Assembly (NCBI GenBank): GCA_035943635.1
Contig: DASZBX010000031.1
Span: 23,910 to 87,909 of the forward strand
Length of the DNA stretch: 64,000 bases
DNA from: DASZBX01 sp035943635
GTDB taxonomy: Bacteria > Actinomycetota > Actinomycetes > Streptomycetales > Catenulisporaceae
Direction: 5' to 3'
Shown here: one piece after another, positions 1-9,874 of the stretch
Layout of the letters: each line of letters opens with the position of its first letter
Numbering within the stretch: position 1 is the first letter of the stretch
Notes under the pieces: generated by a model
What the model saw: the letters and a program-made list of their open reading frames with translations, nothing else
The model's database searches: none
Told to the model about the DNA's origin: nothing
Translations under genes and position numbers: made by a program

Positions 1-3000
1 CACCAGCCGCCGCACTGGCCGGTCCTGCGCCGGGCGGCCCGGCTGCGGTTGGACCGGCTGTTCAGCGCGGCGGAACGGGCCCGCGCGGCCGAGGCGTACG
101 ACGATCCGCACCTGCTCTCGGCGCTGGACCACTACGGCCTCGCCGAGTACCTCGCGGCCGGACCCGACCTGCTCGAACGGCTCGACCACGGGCTGGCCGA
201 GGTCGGCGCCTCCGGCGCGCTCGCGTTCGGCGCGCCGCCGGTGTCCTGCGCGCCCGGTGATCTCGGCGCCGACTCGGCAGCTATCGCAGCGGCCGCAGAC
301 ACTGCGGAGATCGCGGACCCTGCCCGGGCCACCGAGCCCGGGCAGCTGATCGGCGCCGTGGTGGTGCTCGCGGTGGTGCACTGGTCCCGGGCCGGTCTGG
401 CCAGGCCGGTGCCGGCGCAGATCCTGATCCTGCTGACCGGCGGCTACGCGGCCGCCCGCGGGCTGCCCGCGCCGGATCAGGCGCAGATCGACCAGGGCCT
501 GGCCTGGGCCCGGAAACCGGTCTACGGTGTCAGCTCCCTGTTGTTCGAGGCCGCCGACGGGTACGTCGCGTTCGACTACGTGGTCGACCACGCCGACGAA
601 CGGCTGACCGCCGCGATCCCGGACGAGACCTGGAACGCCGCGCTGGCCGCCGCCCGCGGCTGGGAGGAGGCGCTGCGGATCGGCTTCGCGGCACACCGCC
701 GCGACCGGGCCGACGTGGCCGTGCGCGCCTTCGACCTCGCCGCCCGCTCGTCCACGCAGGCGGGCCGGTCCCTGGCCTGCTTCAACCTGGCGCTGGCACT
801 GGAGCGCACGAACCGGCTCCAGGAAGCACAGGAACAGTACCTGCGCGCGGCGGCCGACGGGCACACCGAGGCCGCGCTCGCCGCCGGGCGCCTGCTCCAG
901 GCGCAGGGCGAGACGGCCGAAGCCGAGCGCCACTACCGGATCGCCGCCGACGCAGGACACATCGACGGCTCCTACGCCCTCGGCATGCTGCTGCGCGCCG
1001 ACAACCCCGACCAGGCGCTGCATCACCTGGCGACCGCAGCAGACCACGGACACACCGACGCGGCCTTCGCCGCCGGGACGCTGTTGCGCAGCCAGGGCGC
1101 CGCGGACGAAGCCCGACGCCACTACCGCATGGCAGCCGACGCAGGACACGTAGACAGCTCCTACGCCCTCGGGATGCTGCTGCGCGCCCTCGATCCCGAC
1201 GAATCGCTGCGCCGCCTGACCACCGCGGCCGACCACGGCCACGCCGACGCCGCGTACACCGCCGCGTTGCAGCTCAGAGAGCAGGGCAACACGACCGCGG
1301 CCGGGCGGTTCTTCCGGATCGCGGCCGAGAACCGCGAATCCGGCGGCATCCAGCGTTTCACCCCGGCGGCCGAGGTGCTGCACGTCGCCCCGCCCCGGCT
1401 CCGGCTGCGCGGGGGCGCGGAGAAACTGCGCCGCTGCGAATCGCTGCTGGCCCGGACCGCAGACCTCGAACAGACCATGGCCGACCGCCCCGACGGCCGG
1501 CTGCGCGGCCACACCGGCATGTTCCGCCGCCGCCTGGCCGCGGGCGAGGATCTCGACGCGCTCGCGCCCGAGGCGTTCGCCACCCTGCGCGAGGCCGCCC
1601 GCCGCATCGCAGGCCTCGATGGCGGCGACGAGGAAATCCTGGCCGGGGCGGCGATGCACCACGGCCTGGTCGCCCAGGTCCGGGCCCGCCGCGGCCGGCT
1701 GCTCGCGCTCGCCCTGCCCGCGTACCTGAACGCGTTGGCCGGACGCCCGGTCCACGTCCTCTCAGTGGACGAACCCGCCGCGCGCCGGGATGCGGAACGG
1801 CTCGGCCCGGTCCTGCGCTTCCTCGGCCTGGACACCGGAACCCTGGCCGCCGACATGCTCCAGGAGCCGCGCCGCCTGGTCTACGACAACGAGGTCGTGT
1901 TCGGGACCCTGGCCGAGTTCGCCTTCGACTACCTGCGCGACCGCCGAGTTCTCGAGGCCGGGCAACGGATTCAAGGCGAGCTGGGCCTCGCGCTCGTCCC
2001 GCACGCGGACCTGCAGCTGCTGGACCGGCTCGACGAGTCGTTCCGCCTGCCCGGTCCCGCGCAGGCGGCCTCGCCGTGGTTCGGGCCGTTCGCGGCCCTC
2101 GCCAAGCGGATGCAGCCCGGCCGGCACTACGAGATCGACCGGCCGGCGCGCCGCGTGGTCGCGACCGACGCGGGAATCGCGCTCGTGCAGGACACCCTCG
2201 GTATCGACAGTCTCTACACCGAGGACGACATCCCCTTGGCCGACCACCTGAATCTCGCGCTCCAGGCCAAGGAGTTCCATCAGCGCGGCGTCGACTACGA
2301 CCTGCGCGGCGGCGCGATCGTCGTCCTCGACGAAAGCACCGGCCGGGCCCGGGTGAACTCGACCTTCGACGACGGGATGCACCAGGCGATCGAGGCGAAG
2401 GAGGGCCTGGCGCCGAGCCCGAGAGCGGTCACCCGGCTGCGGATCGGCACACGCGGATACCTCGGCGAGTACGCGGCGATCGGCGGCCTGGCCACGGCCG
2501 TCGGTTTCAGCGACGAGGTGTTCCACCTCTGCTACGGCGTCAACGCCGTGCGCATCCCGCCCGACGCGCCGGTCTCGCGGACCGACGGGGACGACTGGGT
2601 GTTCCTCACCGACGACGCCCGCCTGACCGCCCTGGCCGACCTCGTCCGAGGCCGGCACGCGACCGGCCAGCCCGTGCTCGTCGACGTCGGCTCGACCCCG
2701 CTGGCCGAGCAGCTCGGCGCCGCACTCGACCGGCTCGACGTCCCGCACACGACCCTGACCACGCGCAATCGAGAGCACGAGTCCCGGATCCTGGGCGCCG
2801 CCGGCCGCGCGGGCCGGGTCACGGTCGCCGTGAACGCGCACCTGAGCCTCGTGCACATCCCGCTCGGCGGCCCCGACCCGAGCCCGGCCGACCAGGACGC
2901 GGTCGCGGCCGTCGGCGGACTGCTGGTCGTCGGCGCGCAGCGGCACGTCGAACGCTGGCGCGACGACCGCCTGCGCGAGGCGGCCGGCCGGGACGGGCGC

Positions 3001-3777
3001 CGCGGCGAGAGCCGGTTCCTGCTCGCGATGACCGACCCGGTGACGCAGGGCACGTGGACCCCCGGCTTCGTCGGCGACCAGCAGCTGTCGAGCATGATGC
3101 TGACCTGGGGAATCGAGTCCCGGCAACGACAACTCGCCGCCCTGCACCTGGAGCAGCTCAAGCAGCAGCTGGCGTTCGACGCGGTGGAGGAACGCCACCG
3201 CCGGGCCTTCTGCGCCCTGCGCGAACGCGCCCTGACCGGACGGGACATCAGCACCCTCACCTACGGCTATCTGCTCGACACGCTCGAGCGCATGGTCCGC
3301 GAGCACTCGGACTGGACCACACTCGACGCCGCACTGAGCCGCCTGTGCGGACCGCGGGTCGACCAATTCGCCCTGCCAGCCGGGGAATTCGCACTGCCGG
3401 CCGATGAATCGCAGCCACCACTCGCCGGCACGGAACAATCCTCGGCCCAGGACTGGGATCCCGATGCGGTGCTGACCATGGTGACGGCCATCGGCGACCG
3501 CGCGTGGTCCGCCCGCGAACAGCACCTGGGCACCGGGACCTGGACCGAACTGCAGCGCAGAGTACTGCTATCGCTGCTGGACCAGTCCTGGCCCGAGCAT
3601 CTGGCCGCCCTGGCCGACCTGCGCCGATCCGCTCCCCTGGCCGCCCTGCGCAACGCCGACCCGCTGACCGAGTACGAACGCGCCGCCGAAGCCCACGTCG
3701 CCGAGATGCACGCCGCCCTCCAGGAGCAGACCGTGGGCTACCTGATGAACCTGCAAGTCCGGATCGAGCCCGCGTAG
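1..3777 (+). CDS. Degenerate SecA-like protein with Sel1-like repeats (5' end outside window)
   Basis: The reading frame is open from base 1; the first in-window start is a TTG at 49, so the true start is probably upstream. Counting from that TTG (1242 aa), about residues 236-430 hold five Sel1/TPR-like repeats (A-A-D-x-G-H periodicity). Residues about 480-1240 follow SecA colinearly: the LPAYLNAL segment after motor motif I (near 555-562), F-D-Y-L-R-D, the D-G-M-H-Q-A-I-E-A-K-E-G element at about 775 and the C-terminal scaffold (W-P-E-H-L-A-A-L). The catalytic parts are gone: the Walker A position reads RRGRL (about 548-552) where SecA has GEGKT, Walker B reads LVPHADLQLLD (about 649-659), and the GRGTDI arginine-finger motif is replaced by LVHIPLGG. 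Homology is clear. The inference is a non-ATPase SecA derivative, perhaps a decoy, scaffold or regulator. A small YbjN/CesT-like protein lies convergently downstream. Confidence 0.8.
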   Translation, partial: HQPPHWPVLRRAARLRLDRLFSAAERARAAEAYDDPHLLSALDHYGLAEYLAAGPDLLERLDHGLAEVGASGALAFGAPPVSCAPGDLGADSAAIAAAADTAEIADPARATEPGQLIGAVVVLAVVHWSRAGLARPVPAQILILLTGGYAAARGLPAPDQAQIDQGLAWARKPVYGVSSLLFEAADGYVAFDYVVDHADERLTAAIPDETWNAALAAARGWEEALRIGFAAHRRDRADVAVRAFDLAARSSTQAGRSLACFNLALALERTNRLQEAQEQYLRAAADGHTEAALAAGRLLQAQGETAEAERHYRIAADAGHIDGSYALGMLLRADNPDQALHHLATAADHGHTDAAFAAGTLLRSQGAADEARRHYRMAADAGHVDSSYALGMLLRALDPDESLRRLTTAADHGHADAAYTAALQLREQGNTTAAGRFFRIAAENRESGGIQRFTPAAEVLHVAPPRLRLRGGAEKLRRCESLLARTADLEQTMADRPDGRLRGHTGMFRRRLAAGEDLDALAPEAFATLREAARRIAGLDGGDEEILAGAAMHHGLVAQVRARRGRLLALALPAYLNALAGRPVHVLSVDEPAARRDAERLGPVLRFLGLDTGTLAADMLQEPRRLVYDNEVVFGTLAEFAFDYLRDRRVLEAGQRIQGELGLALVPHADLQLLDRLDESFRLPGPAQAASPWFGPFAALAKRMQPGRHYEIDRPARRVVATDAGIALVQDTLGIDSLYTEDDIPLADHLNLALQAKEFHQRGVDYDLRGGAIVVLDESTGRARVNSTFDDGMHQAIEAKEGLAPSPRAVTRLRIGTRGYLGEYAAIGGLATAVGFSDEVFHLCYGVNAVRIPPDAPVSRTDGDDWVFLTDDARLTALADLVRGRHATGQPVLVDVGSTPLAEQLGAALDRLDVPHTTLTTRNREHESRILGAAGRAGRVTVAVNAHLSLVHIPLGGPDPSPADQDAVAAVGGLLVVGAQRHVERWRDDRLREAAGRDGRRGESRFLLAMTDPVTQGTWTPGFVGDQQLSSMMLTWGIESRQRQLAALHLEQLKQQLAFDAVEERHRRAFCALRERALTGRDISTLTYGYLLDTLERMVREHSDWTTLDAALSRLCGPRVDQFALPAGEFALPADESQPPLAGTEQSSAQDWDPDAVLTMVTAIGDRAWSAREQHLGTGTWTELQRRVLLSLLDQSWPEHLAALADLRRSAPLAALRNADPLTEYERAAEAHVAEMHAALQEQTVGYLMNLQVRIEPA

Positions 3778-3881
3778 CCGGACGATCCGCCGCGCCGCAC
3801 ATGCGTCCACGGAGACAGTTCCTCAGGTGCCCGGACGACGAGCCGCACTCGCGGGTGCCGGGCCCGGCACCGTTCGGCCGC

Positions 3882-4400
3882 TCAGTGCCCGGTCGCCGCG
3901 GAGAACAGTTCCTCGACGTCCTCCTCGCTCTCGCCCTCGATCAGCCGGCCGCCGTAAGTGCCCAGCAGGCTCACCGCGGTCTGCCGGGCCACCTGCCCGA
4001 GGTTGCCGATCATCGCGGTCACGTACTCGAGCATCTCGGGGCTCTCCGGCCCGACCAGGCTCAGCGGCAGCTGCAACTGCATGCCGGTGAGCACCAGCCC
4101 GTCCCCGCGGCGGCTGGCGAACGGCGAGGCGAACCGGAACCGCTCCTCCGGCAGGGCCATCAGCCGGAACAGCTCCCCGGCCGGCTTGAGCCCGATCCCG
4201 CCGGCCCCGACGATCTCGATCGAGGCGGCCGCCGACGCGGAGTCGGGCGTCACGACCACCAGCGCGAACCCCAGCGGCCCGACGAACCGCCACATCCGCA
4301 GCTCGCCGACCGAGGAGTCCGTGGTCTTGTACACGCCCTGCTGATTCTTCAACGCCGCGAACCCGTCGATCAACTCCGACACGACAGCGGATGACGCCAT
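3882..4400 (-). CDS. Small YbjN/CesT-like hypothetical protein
   Basis: Predicted product of 172 aa. The ATG at 4400 is preceded by GAGAGGGAAC, so it is preferred over the longer reading to 4448. There is no signal peptide or membrane segment. The protein is a mixed alpha/beta domain with an RFRFASPFA segment and a C-terminal acidic helix (G-E-S-E-E-D-V-E-E-L-F). The pattern (beta-rich core, a G-L-V-L-T-G-M-Q-L strand, a helix rich in leucine and methionine) recalls the YbjN / type III chaperone-like fold seen in many actinobacterial small proteins, but no catalytic residue is visible and the function is unknown. It lies tail to tail with the SecA-like gene, so co-transcription is excluded, although a functional link is possible. 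Confidence 0.7.
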   Translation of the reverse strand: MASSAVVSELIDGFAALKNQQGVYKTTDSSVGELRMWRFVGPLGFALVVVTPDSASAAASIEIVGAGGIGLKPAGELFRLMALPEERFRFASPFASRRGDGLVLTGMQLQLPLSLVGPESPEMLEYVTAMIGNLGQVARQTAVSLLGTYGGRLIEGESEEDVEELFSAATGH

Positions 4401-4643
4401 GATGTTCCCTCTCCGACGCGACGACCCGAACCCACACCGTTCCCACAACCCCGGACGGCCTCTTCCATCACCGTATCATCGTGCATTGATCCATTTGCCG
4501 TGTTGCGGACATGCTGCGTCGATACCGGGCCCTTCGGCGAGGCTACACCGCGGCCGCCGGGAGCGACCCGCGCCACGCGCCGCGGCGCACCGCCGCGCCG
4601 AGGAGCGGGCGCCGGTGGATACTGAACACCGGAGGTCACCCTG

Positions 4644-5201
4644 ATGGTGTTCGAGAACGTCCAGGCCACCGCCGCCGAACGGGCCGCGGCCCGGCCGGGC
4701 GACGAGTCGGTGCGCCCGGCCGACGTGGTGATGGACCGGGCGTTCACCGTTCCGGGCGATTCCGCGCAGGTCTGGCCGTGGATCGCGCAACTGGGCAAGG
4801 CCCGGGCCGGGTGGTACCTGCCTCGCCGGGTCGAGCGGGCGTTGCCGCGCTCCCGGCGGACGACGTGGGCCGTCCAGCCGGCCTGGCAGCACCTGGACGT
4901 CGGCGACATCATCCCGGACTGCGGCGGCCGGCGTGAGACGTTCGAGGTCGCGGCCATCGATCCGCCGCACTCGATCGTGTACCGCTCCCGGCGGCGGCAG
5001 ACCGAGGTCACCTGGTCGATCACCATCGAGCCGCTCCCGACCGGCCCCGGCCCTGCCCGCTCGCGGGTGTTCCTGCGGCTGCGGATGGCGCCGATCCGGC
5101 ACAAGCGGCTGGCCGAGACGGTCGGCGACTGGTTCGACCTGCTGACCGTCGCCGGGATGGCGGCCGGGCTCGCTCAGCGCTTGGACCAGGAGCAGCGGTA
5201 G
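4644..5201 (+). CDS. SRPBCC (START-like) family protein
   Basis: Product of 185 aa starting at ATG 4644, seven bases after a GGAGG site. The arrangement is typical of polyketide-cyclase/START-like proteins: a first strand reading D-R-A-F-T-V-P-G, then A-Q-V-W-P-W-I-A-Q-L-G, a W-Y-L-P segment, a central L-D-V-G-D-I-I-P turn, F-E-V-A-A-I-D-P-P, and a long C-terminal helix. This class forms a hydrophobic ligand cavity; nothing visible identifies the ligand. It is a single gene facing the end of glpD, with no sign of an operon. Confidence 0.75.
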   Translation: MVFENVQATAAERAAARPGDESVRPADVVMDRAFTVPGDSAQVWPWIAQLGKARAGWYLPRRVERALPRSRRTTWAVQPAWQHLDVGDIIPDCGGRRETFEVAAIDPPHSIVYRSRRRQTEVTWSITIEPLPTGPGPARSRVFLRLRMAPIRHKRLAETVGDWFDLLTVAGMAAGLAQRLDQEQR

Positions 5202-5351
5202 CGCGAGCGGTGATTCGTCGCGGCGATCGCGCCGGGATTGTGATCCGCTTCGGCTCGCCGCTCTGACGCCGCCTTCTGGCCACACGCGGGTCCGGGCGCC
5301 AGAGCGTGCCGCAAGGCCCACGCTGACGCCCGAACCCGGGCGACGCCGCCC

Positions 5352-7118
5352 TCAGACCGCAGGAGTCGAAGCGACAGTCGAGTCCGGAGCAACCGCCGAA
5401 CCGGAAGCATCCGGAGCGACCACATCGAACAGATCCGGCGCCTCCCGCCGAGCCTGGTCCGCGGTCGAATCGTCCGCCCGCAGCTGCGAGGCGCGCTCCG
5501 CTTCCACCCTTCCGAGGTAGCGCTCGACCTCCGTGCGGGTGGCCTCCGCGCTCCACCCCAGGATCGGGGCGACCAGACCCGCCACCTCGGTCGCGGCCGC
5601 CACACCGCGGTCCCACTCCTCGATCGAGATCCGCGTGCGGCGGGTCAGGATGTCCTCCAGGTGCAGCGCGCCCTCGTGCGAGGCCGCGTACACCGCCTCC
5701 ACCCGCAGGTAGTCGTCCGCGCCGGCCAGCGGTTCGGCCAGCGACTTGTCGGCGGCGATCAGCTCGAACAGTTCGTCGACGCACGAGCCGTACCGGTGCA
5801 GCAGGTGCTCGACCCGGGCCGGGTGCACGCCGGAGCGCTGGGCCAGGCGGCGCCGCTCGTTCCACACCGCGGCGTACCCCTCCGCGCCCAGGATCTGGAC
5901 CTTCTCCGTCACCGACTCGGGGACCGCCGCGTCCAGGTCCGCCACCGCCGCGTCGACGGCGTCCTTCGCCATCACCCGGTAGGTGGTGAACTTGCCGCCG
6001 GTCACGATCACCAGGCCCGGGGACGGGGAGTCGACCACGTGCTCGCGGGAGAGCTGGCTGGTCTGATCGGACTCGCCGGACACCAGCGGGCGCAGGCCCG
6101 CGTACACGCCCTGGATGTCCTCGCGGGTCAGCGGCTTGGCCAGCACGGCGTTGACGTGGTCGAGCAGGTAGTCGATGTCGCTGCTGCTGGCCGCCGGGTG
6201 GTTGCGGTCCAGTTGCCAGTCCGTGTCGGTCGTGCCGATCAGCCAGTGCCGGCCCCACGGGATCACGAACAGCACGCTCTTCTCGGTCCGGGCGATCAGC
6301 CCGGTGTCCAGGTTGATCCGGTCGCGCGGGACCACCAGGTGCACGCCCTTGGCCGCGCGGACCGAGACGCTGCCGCGGGTCTGGGCCAGGCCGTGCACGT
6401 CGTCCGTCCACACGCCGGTCGCGCAGATCACCCGGCGGGCCCGGACCCGGATCTCGCCCTCGCCCTCCAGGTCGCGCACGACCGCGCCGGTCACCCGCTC
6501 GCCCTCGTGCAGGAAACCGGTCACCCGGGCGCGGGTGACGACCTGGGCGCCGTACTGGGCGGCCGTGCGGGCCAGCATCATCGTGTACCGGGCGTCGTCC
6601 ACCTGCGCGTCGTAGTACTGGATCGCGCCGACGAACGAGTCCGGGCGCAGGCCCGGGGCCCGGCGCAGCGCGGCGGACTTGGACAGGTGCCGGTGCCGGG
6701 GCAGCGCGCGGGTGCCGCCGACGCCCATGGTGTCGTACATCAGGACGCCCACACCTATATACGCGCGCTCCCACACGCGGTGGCGCAGCGGCAGCAGGAA
6801 CGGGATGGGCCGCACCAGGTGCGGGGCGATCTTGTCGAGCAGGATGCTGCGTTCGGTCAGAGCCTCCCGGACCAGGCCGAAGTCGCGCTGCTCCAGGTAG
6901 CGCAGGCCGCCGTGGATCAGCTTGCTGGACCGGCTGGAGGTGCCGGCGGCCCAGTCCCGGGCCTCGACCAGGGCCACGGACAGGCCGCGGGAGACCGCGT
7001 CCAGTGCGGCGCCGGCGCCCACGACTCCGCCGCCGACCACCAGGACGTCGAACTCTTCCTCGGCCAGCTGCTGGAGCGCGGTCAGCCGGTACTGTGCGCC
7101 TAGGGGTGTGGATTTCAC
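5352..7118 (-). CDS. glpD: FAD-dependent glycerol-3-phosphate dehydrogenase
   Basis: Product of about 588 aa, last gene of the glpF-glpK-glpD operon. It oxidises sn-glycerol-3-phosphate to dihydroxyacetone phosphate at the membrane and passes electrons to the quinone pool. The N-terminal dinucleotide-binding loop reads V-V-G-G-G-V-V-G-A-G (about 27-36), followed by G-T-S-S-R-S-S-K-L-I-H-G-G-L-R-Y-L, the GlpD flavin/substrate signature. A G-G-K-F-T-T-Y-R block near residue 375 and a C-terminal helical cap domain are also present. The GTG at 7118 is chosen because AGAGGA lies five bases before it; an ATG at 7139 would add seven residues but has no comparable site. It is 158 bp downstream of glpK. 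Confidence 0.95.
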   Translation of the reverse strand: MKSTPLGAQYRLTALQQLAEEEFDVLVVGGGVVGAGAALDAVSRGLSVALVEARDWAAGTSSRSSKLIHGGLRYLEQRDFGLVREALTERSILLDKIAPHLVRPIPFLLPLRHRVWERAYIGVGVLMYDTMGVGGTRALPRHRHLSKSAALRRAPGLRPDSFVGAIQYYDAQVDDARYTMMLARTAAQYGAQVVTRARVTGFLHEGERVTGAVVRDLEGEGEIRVRARRVICATGVWTDDVHGLAQTRGSVSVRAAKGVHLVVPRDRINLDTGLIARTEKSVLFVIPWGRHWLIGTTDTDWQLDRNHPAASSSDIDYLLDHVNAVLAKPLTREDIQGVYAGLRPLVSGESDQTSQLSREHVVDSPSPGLVIVTGGKFTTYRVMAKDAVDAAVADLDAAVPESVTEKVQILGAEGYAAVWNERRRLAQRSGVHPARVEHLLHRYGSCVDELFELIAADKSLAEPLAGADDYLRVEAVYAASHEGALHLEDILTRRTRISIEEWDRGVAAATEVAGLVAPILGWSAEATRTEVERYLGRVEAERASQLRADDSTADQARREAPDLFDVVAPDASGSAVAPDSTVASTPAV

Positions 7119-7276
7119 CGTGGTCCTCTTTTCCTTCATCACGACTGAACGTCTGCGCCTCCGTGCGCGGGATTCGCGGCACGTCGGCGCTGGTCTTCTG
7201 GTCGGCGCGTGCGGTCGGCACGTCGCCGCTGGGGCGGTAAAGGGCCGGCGGCGGTCGGCCGCCGGCCGCGTGCGGA

Positions 7277-8803
7277 TCAGTCCTCTTCGTCGAGGTCGAT
7301 CCAGTCCAGGGTGCGCTCGACGGCCTTCTTCCAGCCCTTGTAGCCCTTGGCCCGCTTGGCCTCGTCCCAGGCCGGCTGCCAGCGCTTGTCCTCGTTCCAG
7401 TTGCTGACCAGCTCGTCGGTGTTCTGCCAGAACCCGACCGCCAGGCCCGCGGCGTACGCGGCGCCGAGCGCGGTGGTCTCGGCGACGACCGGCTTGGACA
7501 CCGGCACGCCCAGCACGTCGGCCTGGATCTGCATGGCCAGCTCGTTCGCCGTCACGCCGCCGTCCACCCGCAGCACCTCCAGGTGCACGCCCGAGTCCTG
7601 CTCCATCGCCTCGACCACGTCGCGGGTCTGGTAGCAGATCGACTCCAGGGTGGCCCGGGCCAGGTGGGCGTTGGTGTTGTAGCGCGACAGGCCGACGATC
7701 GCGCCGCGGGCGTCGGAACGCCAGTAGGGGGCGAACAGGCCGGAGAAGGCCGGGACGAAGTACACCCCGCCGTTGTCCTCGACCTGCCGGGCCAGCGACT
7801 CGCTCTCGGAGGCGCCGGAGATGATGCCGAGCTGGTCGCGCAGCCACTGCACCGCGGACCCGGTCACCGCGATCGAGCCCTCCAGCGCGTACACCGGCTT
7901 GCTGTCGCCGAACTGGTAGGCGACCGTGGTCAGCAGGCCGTTGCTGGAGCGGACCAGTTCCTCGCCGGTGTTCAGCAGCAGGAAGTTGCCGGTGCCGTAG
8001 GTGTTCTTGGCCGAGCCGGGGGTGAAGCAGACCTGGCCGACCGTGGCCGCCTGCTGGTCGCCGAGGTCGCCGGTCAGCGGCACCTCGCCGTGCAGCGGGC
8101 CGTCGGCGCGGGTCACGCCGTACCCGGCCGGGTCCGAGGACGGGCGGATCTGCGGGAGCATGGCGCGCGGGACGTTGAAGAAGCCGAGCAGCTCCTCGTC
8201 CCAGTCCAGGGTTTCGAGGTTCATCAGCATGGTACGGCTGGCGTTGGTGACGTCGGTGACGTGCACGCCGCCGTCCACGCCGCCGGTCAGGTTCCACAGC
8301 AGCCAGGAGTCGGTGTTGCCGAACACCGCGTCCCCGGCCTCGGCGGCCTCGCGCAGGCCGTCGACGTTCTCCAGCAGCCACTGGATCTTGCCGCCGGAGA
8401 AGTAGGTGGCCGGGGGCAGGCCGGCCTTGCGCCGGATCACCTGGCCGCGCTCGTCCTTGTCCAGGGCGGCCGCGATCCGGTCGGTGCGGGTGTCCTGCCA
8501 CACGATCGCGTTGTGGTACGGCCGGCCGGTGCGCTTGTTCCACACCACCGCGGTCTCCCGCTGGTTGGTGATGCCGAGCGCGGCCAGGTCGGCTGCGTGC
8601 AGGTGGGCGTGGTTGAGGGTGGTCTCGATCACGGAGCGGGTGCGCTCCCAGATCTCGGTCGGGTCGTGCTCGACCCAGCCGGCCTGCGGCAGGATCTGGG
8701 AGTGCTCCAACTGGTGCCGGGCGATCTCGTTGCCGCCGTGGTCGAAGATCATGAAGCGGGTGCTGGTGGTGCCCTGGTCTACTGCGCCGACGAAGTCAGG
8801 CAT
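7277..8803 (-). CDS. glpK: Glycerol kinase (operon copy)
   Basis: Product of 508 aa, the family's normal length. It phosphorylates glycerol to sn-glycerol-3-phosphate with ATP. The FGGY-kinase phosphate loop D-Q-G-T-T-S-T-R is at residues 9-16, R-E-T-A-V-V-W and W-Q-D-T-R-T-D form the substrate site, and G-T-G-N-F-L-L-L-N-T-G and G-G-V-T-A-N-E-L are the family's ATP-site segments. The ATG at 8803 has an AAAGG site. It lies 88 bp after glpF and 158 bp before glpD, so uptake, phosphorylation and oxidation are encoded in order. A second, diverged kinase of the same family is at 11084-12598. Confidence 0.96.
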   Translation of the reverse strand: MPDFVGAVDQGTTSTRFMIFDHGGNEIARHQLEHSQILPQAGWVEHDPTEIWERTRSVIETTLNHAHLHAADLAALGITNQRETAVVWNKRTGRPYHNAIVWQDTRTDRIAAALDKDERGQVIRRKAGLPPATYFSGGKIQWLLENVDGLREAAEAGDAVFGNTDSWLLWNLTGGVDGGVHVTDVTNASRTMLMNLETLDWDEELLGFFNVPRAMLPQIRPSSDPAGYGVTRADGPLHGEVPLTGDLGDQQAATVGQVCFTPGSAKNTYGTGNFLLLNTGEELVRSSNGLLTTVAYQFGDSKPVYALEGSIAVTGSAVQWLRDQLGIISGASESESLARQVEDNGGVYFVPAFSGLFAPYWRSDARGAIVGLSRYNTNAHLARATLESICYQTRDVVEAMEQDSGVHLEVLRVDGGVTANELAMQIQADVLGVPVSKPVVAETTALGAAYAAGLAVGFWQNTDELVSNWNEDKRWQPAWDEAKRAKGYKGWKKAVERTLDWIDLDEED

Positions 8804-8891
8804 GGCTTGGTCGCCTTTCTGGAAGTTTGACGGGTGATCACGGGCCGGGTGTCCGCGGGCCGGGCGGTCTCGCGGACCTGCGCGGGGGACG

Positions 8892-9728
8892 TCATGCGGA
8901 CGGGCGCCCGGTTTCGGCCGCGCCGATCGGCTCGAGGCCGGGCTCCAGGTCGTCGTTCGGCAGGTGCGGGCTGATCAGCAGGCGGTAGAGCCCGGCGCCG
9001 ATCACGCCGCCGATCAGCGGGCCGATGACGGGCACCCAGAAGTACAGGTGCCCGTACTGGTCCCGCCAGGCGTCGTGGTAGCCGGTCAGATACTCGGCCA
9101 GGCGCGGGCCGAAGTCGCGGGCCGGGTTGATCGCGTACCCGGCGTCGGTGCCCCAGGCGAAGCCGATCGCGACCACGATCAGGCCGACGATGAACGGCGC
9201 GAGGTTCGCGGCCGGGGCGGAGTTCTTCACGTCGGTGACCGCGAGGATCAGGAACAACAGGATCGCGGTGCCGATGATCTGGTCGCGCAGGGCGCCCCAC
9301 TCGGACACCGGCAGCGTGCCGTTGCCGGGCAGGGTGGAGAAGACTCCCTGCGTACCGGTGGTGGTGTGGTGCGGGTCGACCTTGTTGAGCACCTCGGTGT
9401 AGTTCCACCGGACCAGCAGCGCGGCGACGAACGCGCCGACGGTCTGGGCCAGGGCGTACGGCGCGACCTTGCGCCATTCGAAGCCGGCGAACACGGCCAG
9501 GGCCAGGGTGACCGCCGGGTTCAGGTGGGCGCCGCTGATCCGGCCGGCCACGTAGACGCCGAGGGTCACGCCCAGGCCCCAGGCCCAGGCGATGCTGTCG
9601 TGGTCGCCGATCCCCCCGGCCACCACCTGGGCCACCACGCCCAGGCCTATCAGCATCAGGATCAGAGTGCCGGCGAACTCCGCCGCCAATTCCCCCGCGA
9701 GCCCGCGGGCTCGCAAACGAGCTACCAT
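8892..9728 (-). CDS. glpF: Glycerol facilitator (aquaglyceroporin)
   Basis: Product of 278 aa with about six hydrophobic segments and the two pore half-helices of the MIP family: N-P-A-V at 70-73 and N-P-A-R-D at 201-205. The Asp after the second NPAR is typical of glycerol-conducting GlpF rather than water-only aquaporins. The ATG at 9728 follows a strong AAGGAGGAG site. First gene of glpFKD; the 300 bp upstream are shared with the divergent IclR-type regulator and contain two matching palindromes, so induction by glycerol or glycerol-3-phosphate through that regulator is the likely control. Confidence 0.95.
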   Translation of the reverse strand: MVARLRARGLAGELAAEFAGTLILMLIGLGVVAQVVAGGIGDHDSIAWAWGLGVTLGVYVAGRISGAHLNPAVTLALAVFAGFEWRKVAPYALAQTVGAFVAALLVRWNYTEVLNKVDPHHTTTGTQGVFSTLPGNGTLPVSEWGALRDQIIGTAILLFLILAVTDVKNSAPAANLAPFIVGLIVVAIGFAWGTDAGYAINPARDFGPRLAEYLTGYHDAWRDQYGHLYFWVPVIGPLIGGVIGAGLYRLLISPHLPNDDLEPGLEPIGAAETGRPSA

Positions 9729-9859
9729 GTCTCCTCCTTGAGACGCGCGACCGCCGCCGACCGACCGGGACGCTTCGCGGGGCCGCGGACCGGGTGCGAA
9801 CACCGGTGCGGCCACAAGGGAAAAGTAACCACCGTGAAATATCCGGTCAACGTACGCCG

Positions 9860-9874
9860 GTCGACAATGTCGAA
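9860..9874. promoter_or_regulatory. Putative IclR/GylR operator, glpF-proximal
   Basis: GTCGACAATGTCGAA: five-base arms TCGAC/GTCGA around a 3-base spacer. It closely matches the perfect palindrome 113 bp away and lies about 130 bp upstream of the glpF start. Operator function is inferred from the repeated motif in the intergenic region of an IclR-family regulator. Confidence 0.6.

Noticed and set aside
1762..3525. Long minus-strand open frame (587 codons) inside the SecA-like gene
   Set aside because: It is antisense to a protein with clear SecA homology; long antisense frames are expected at this G+C and its translation shows no domain.
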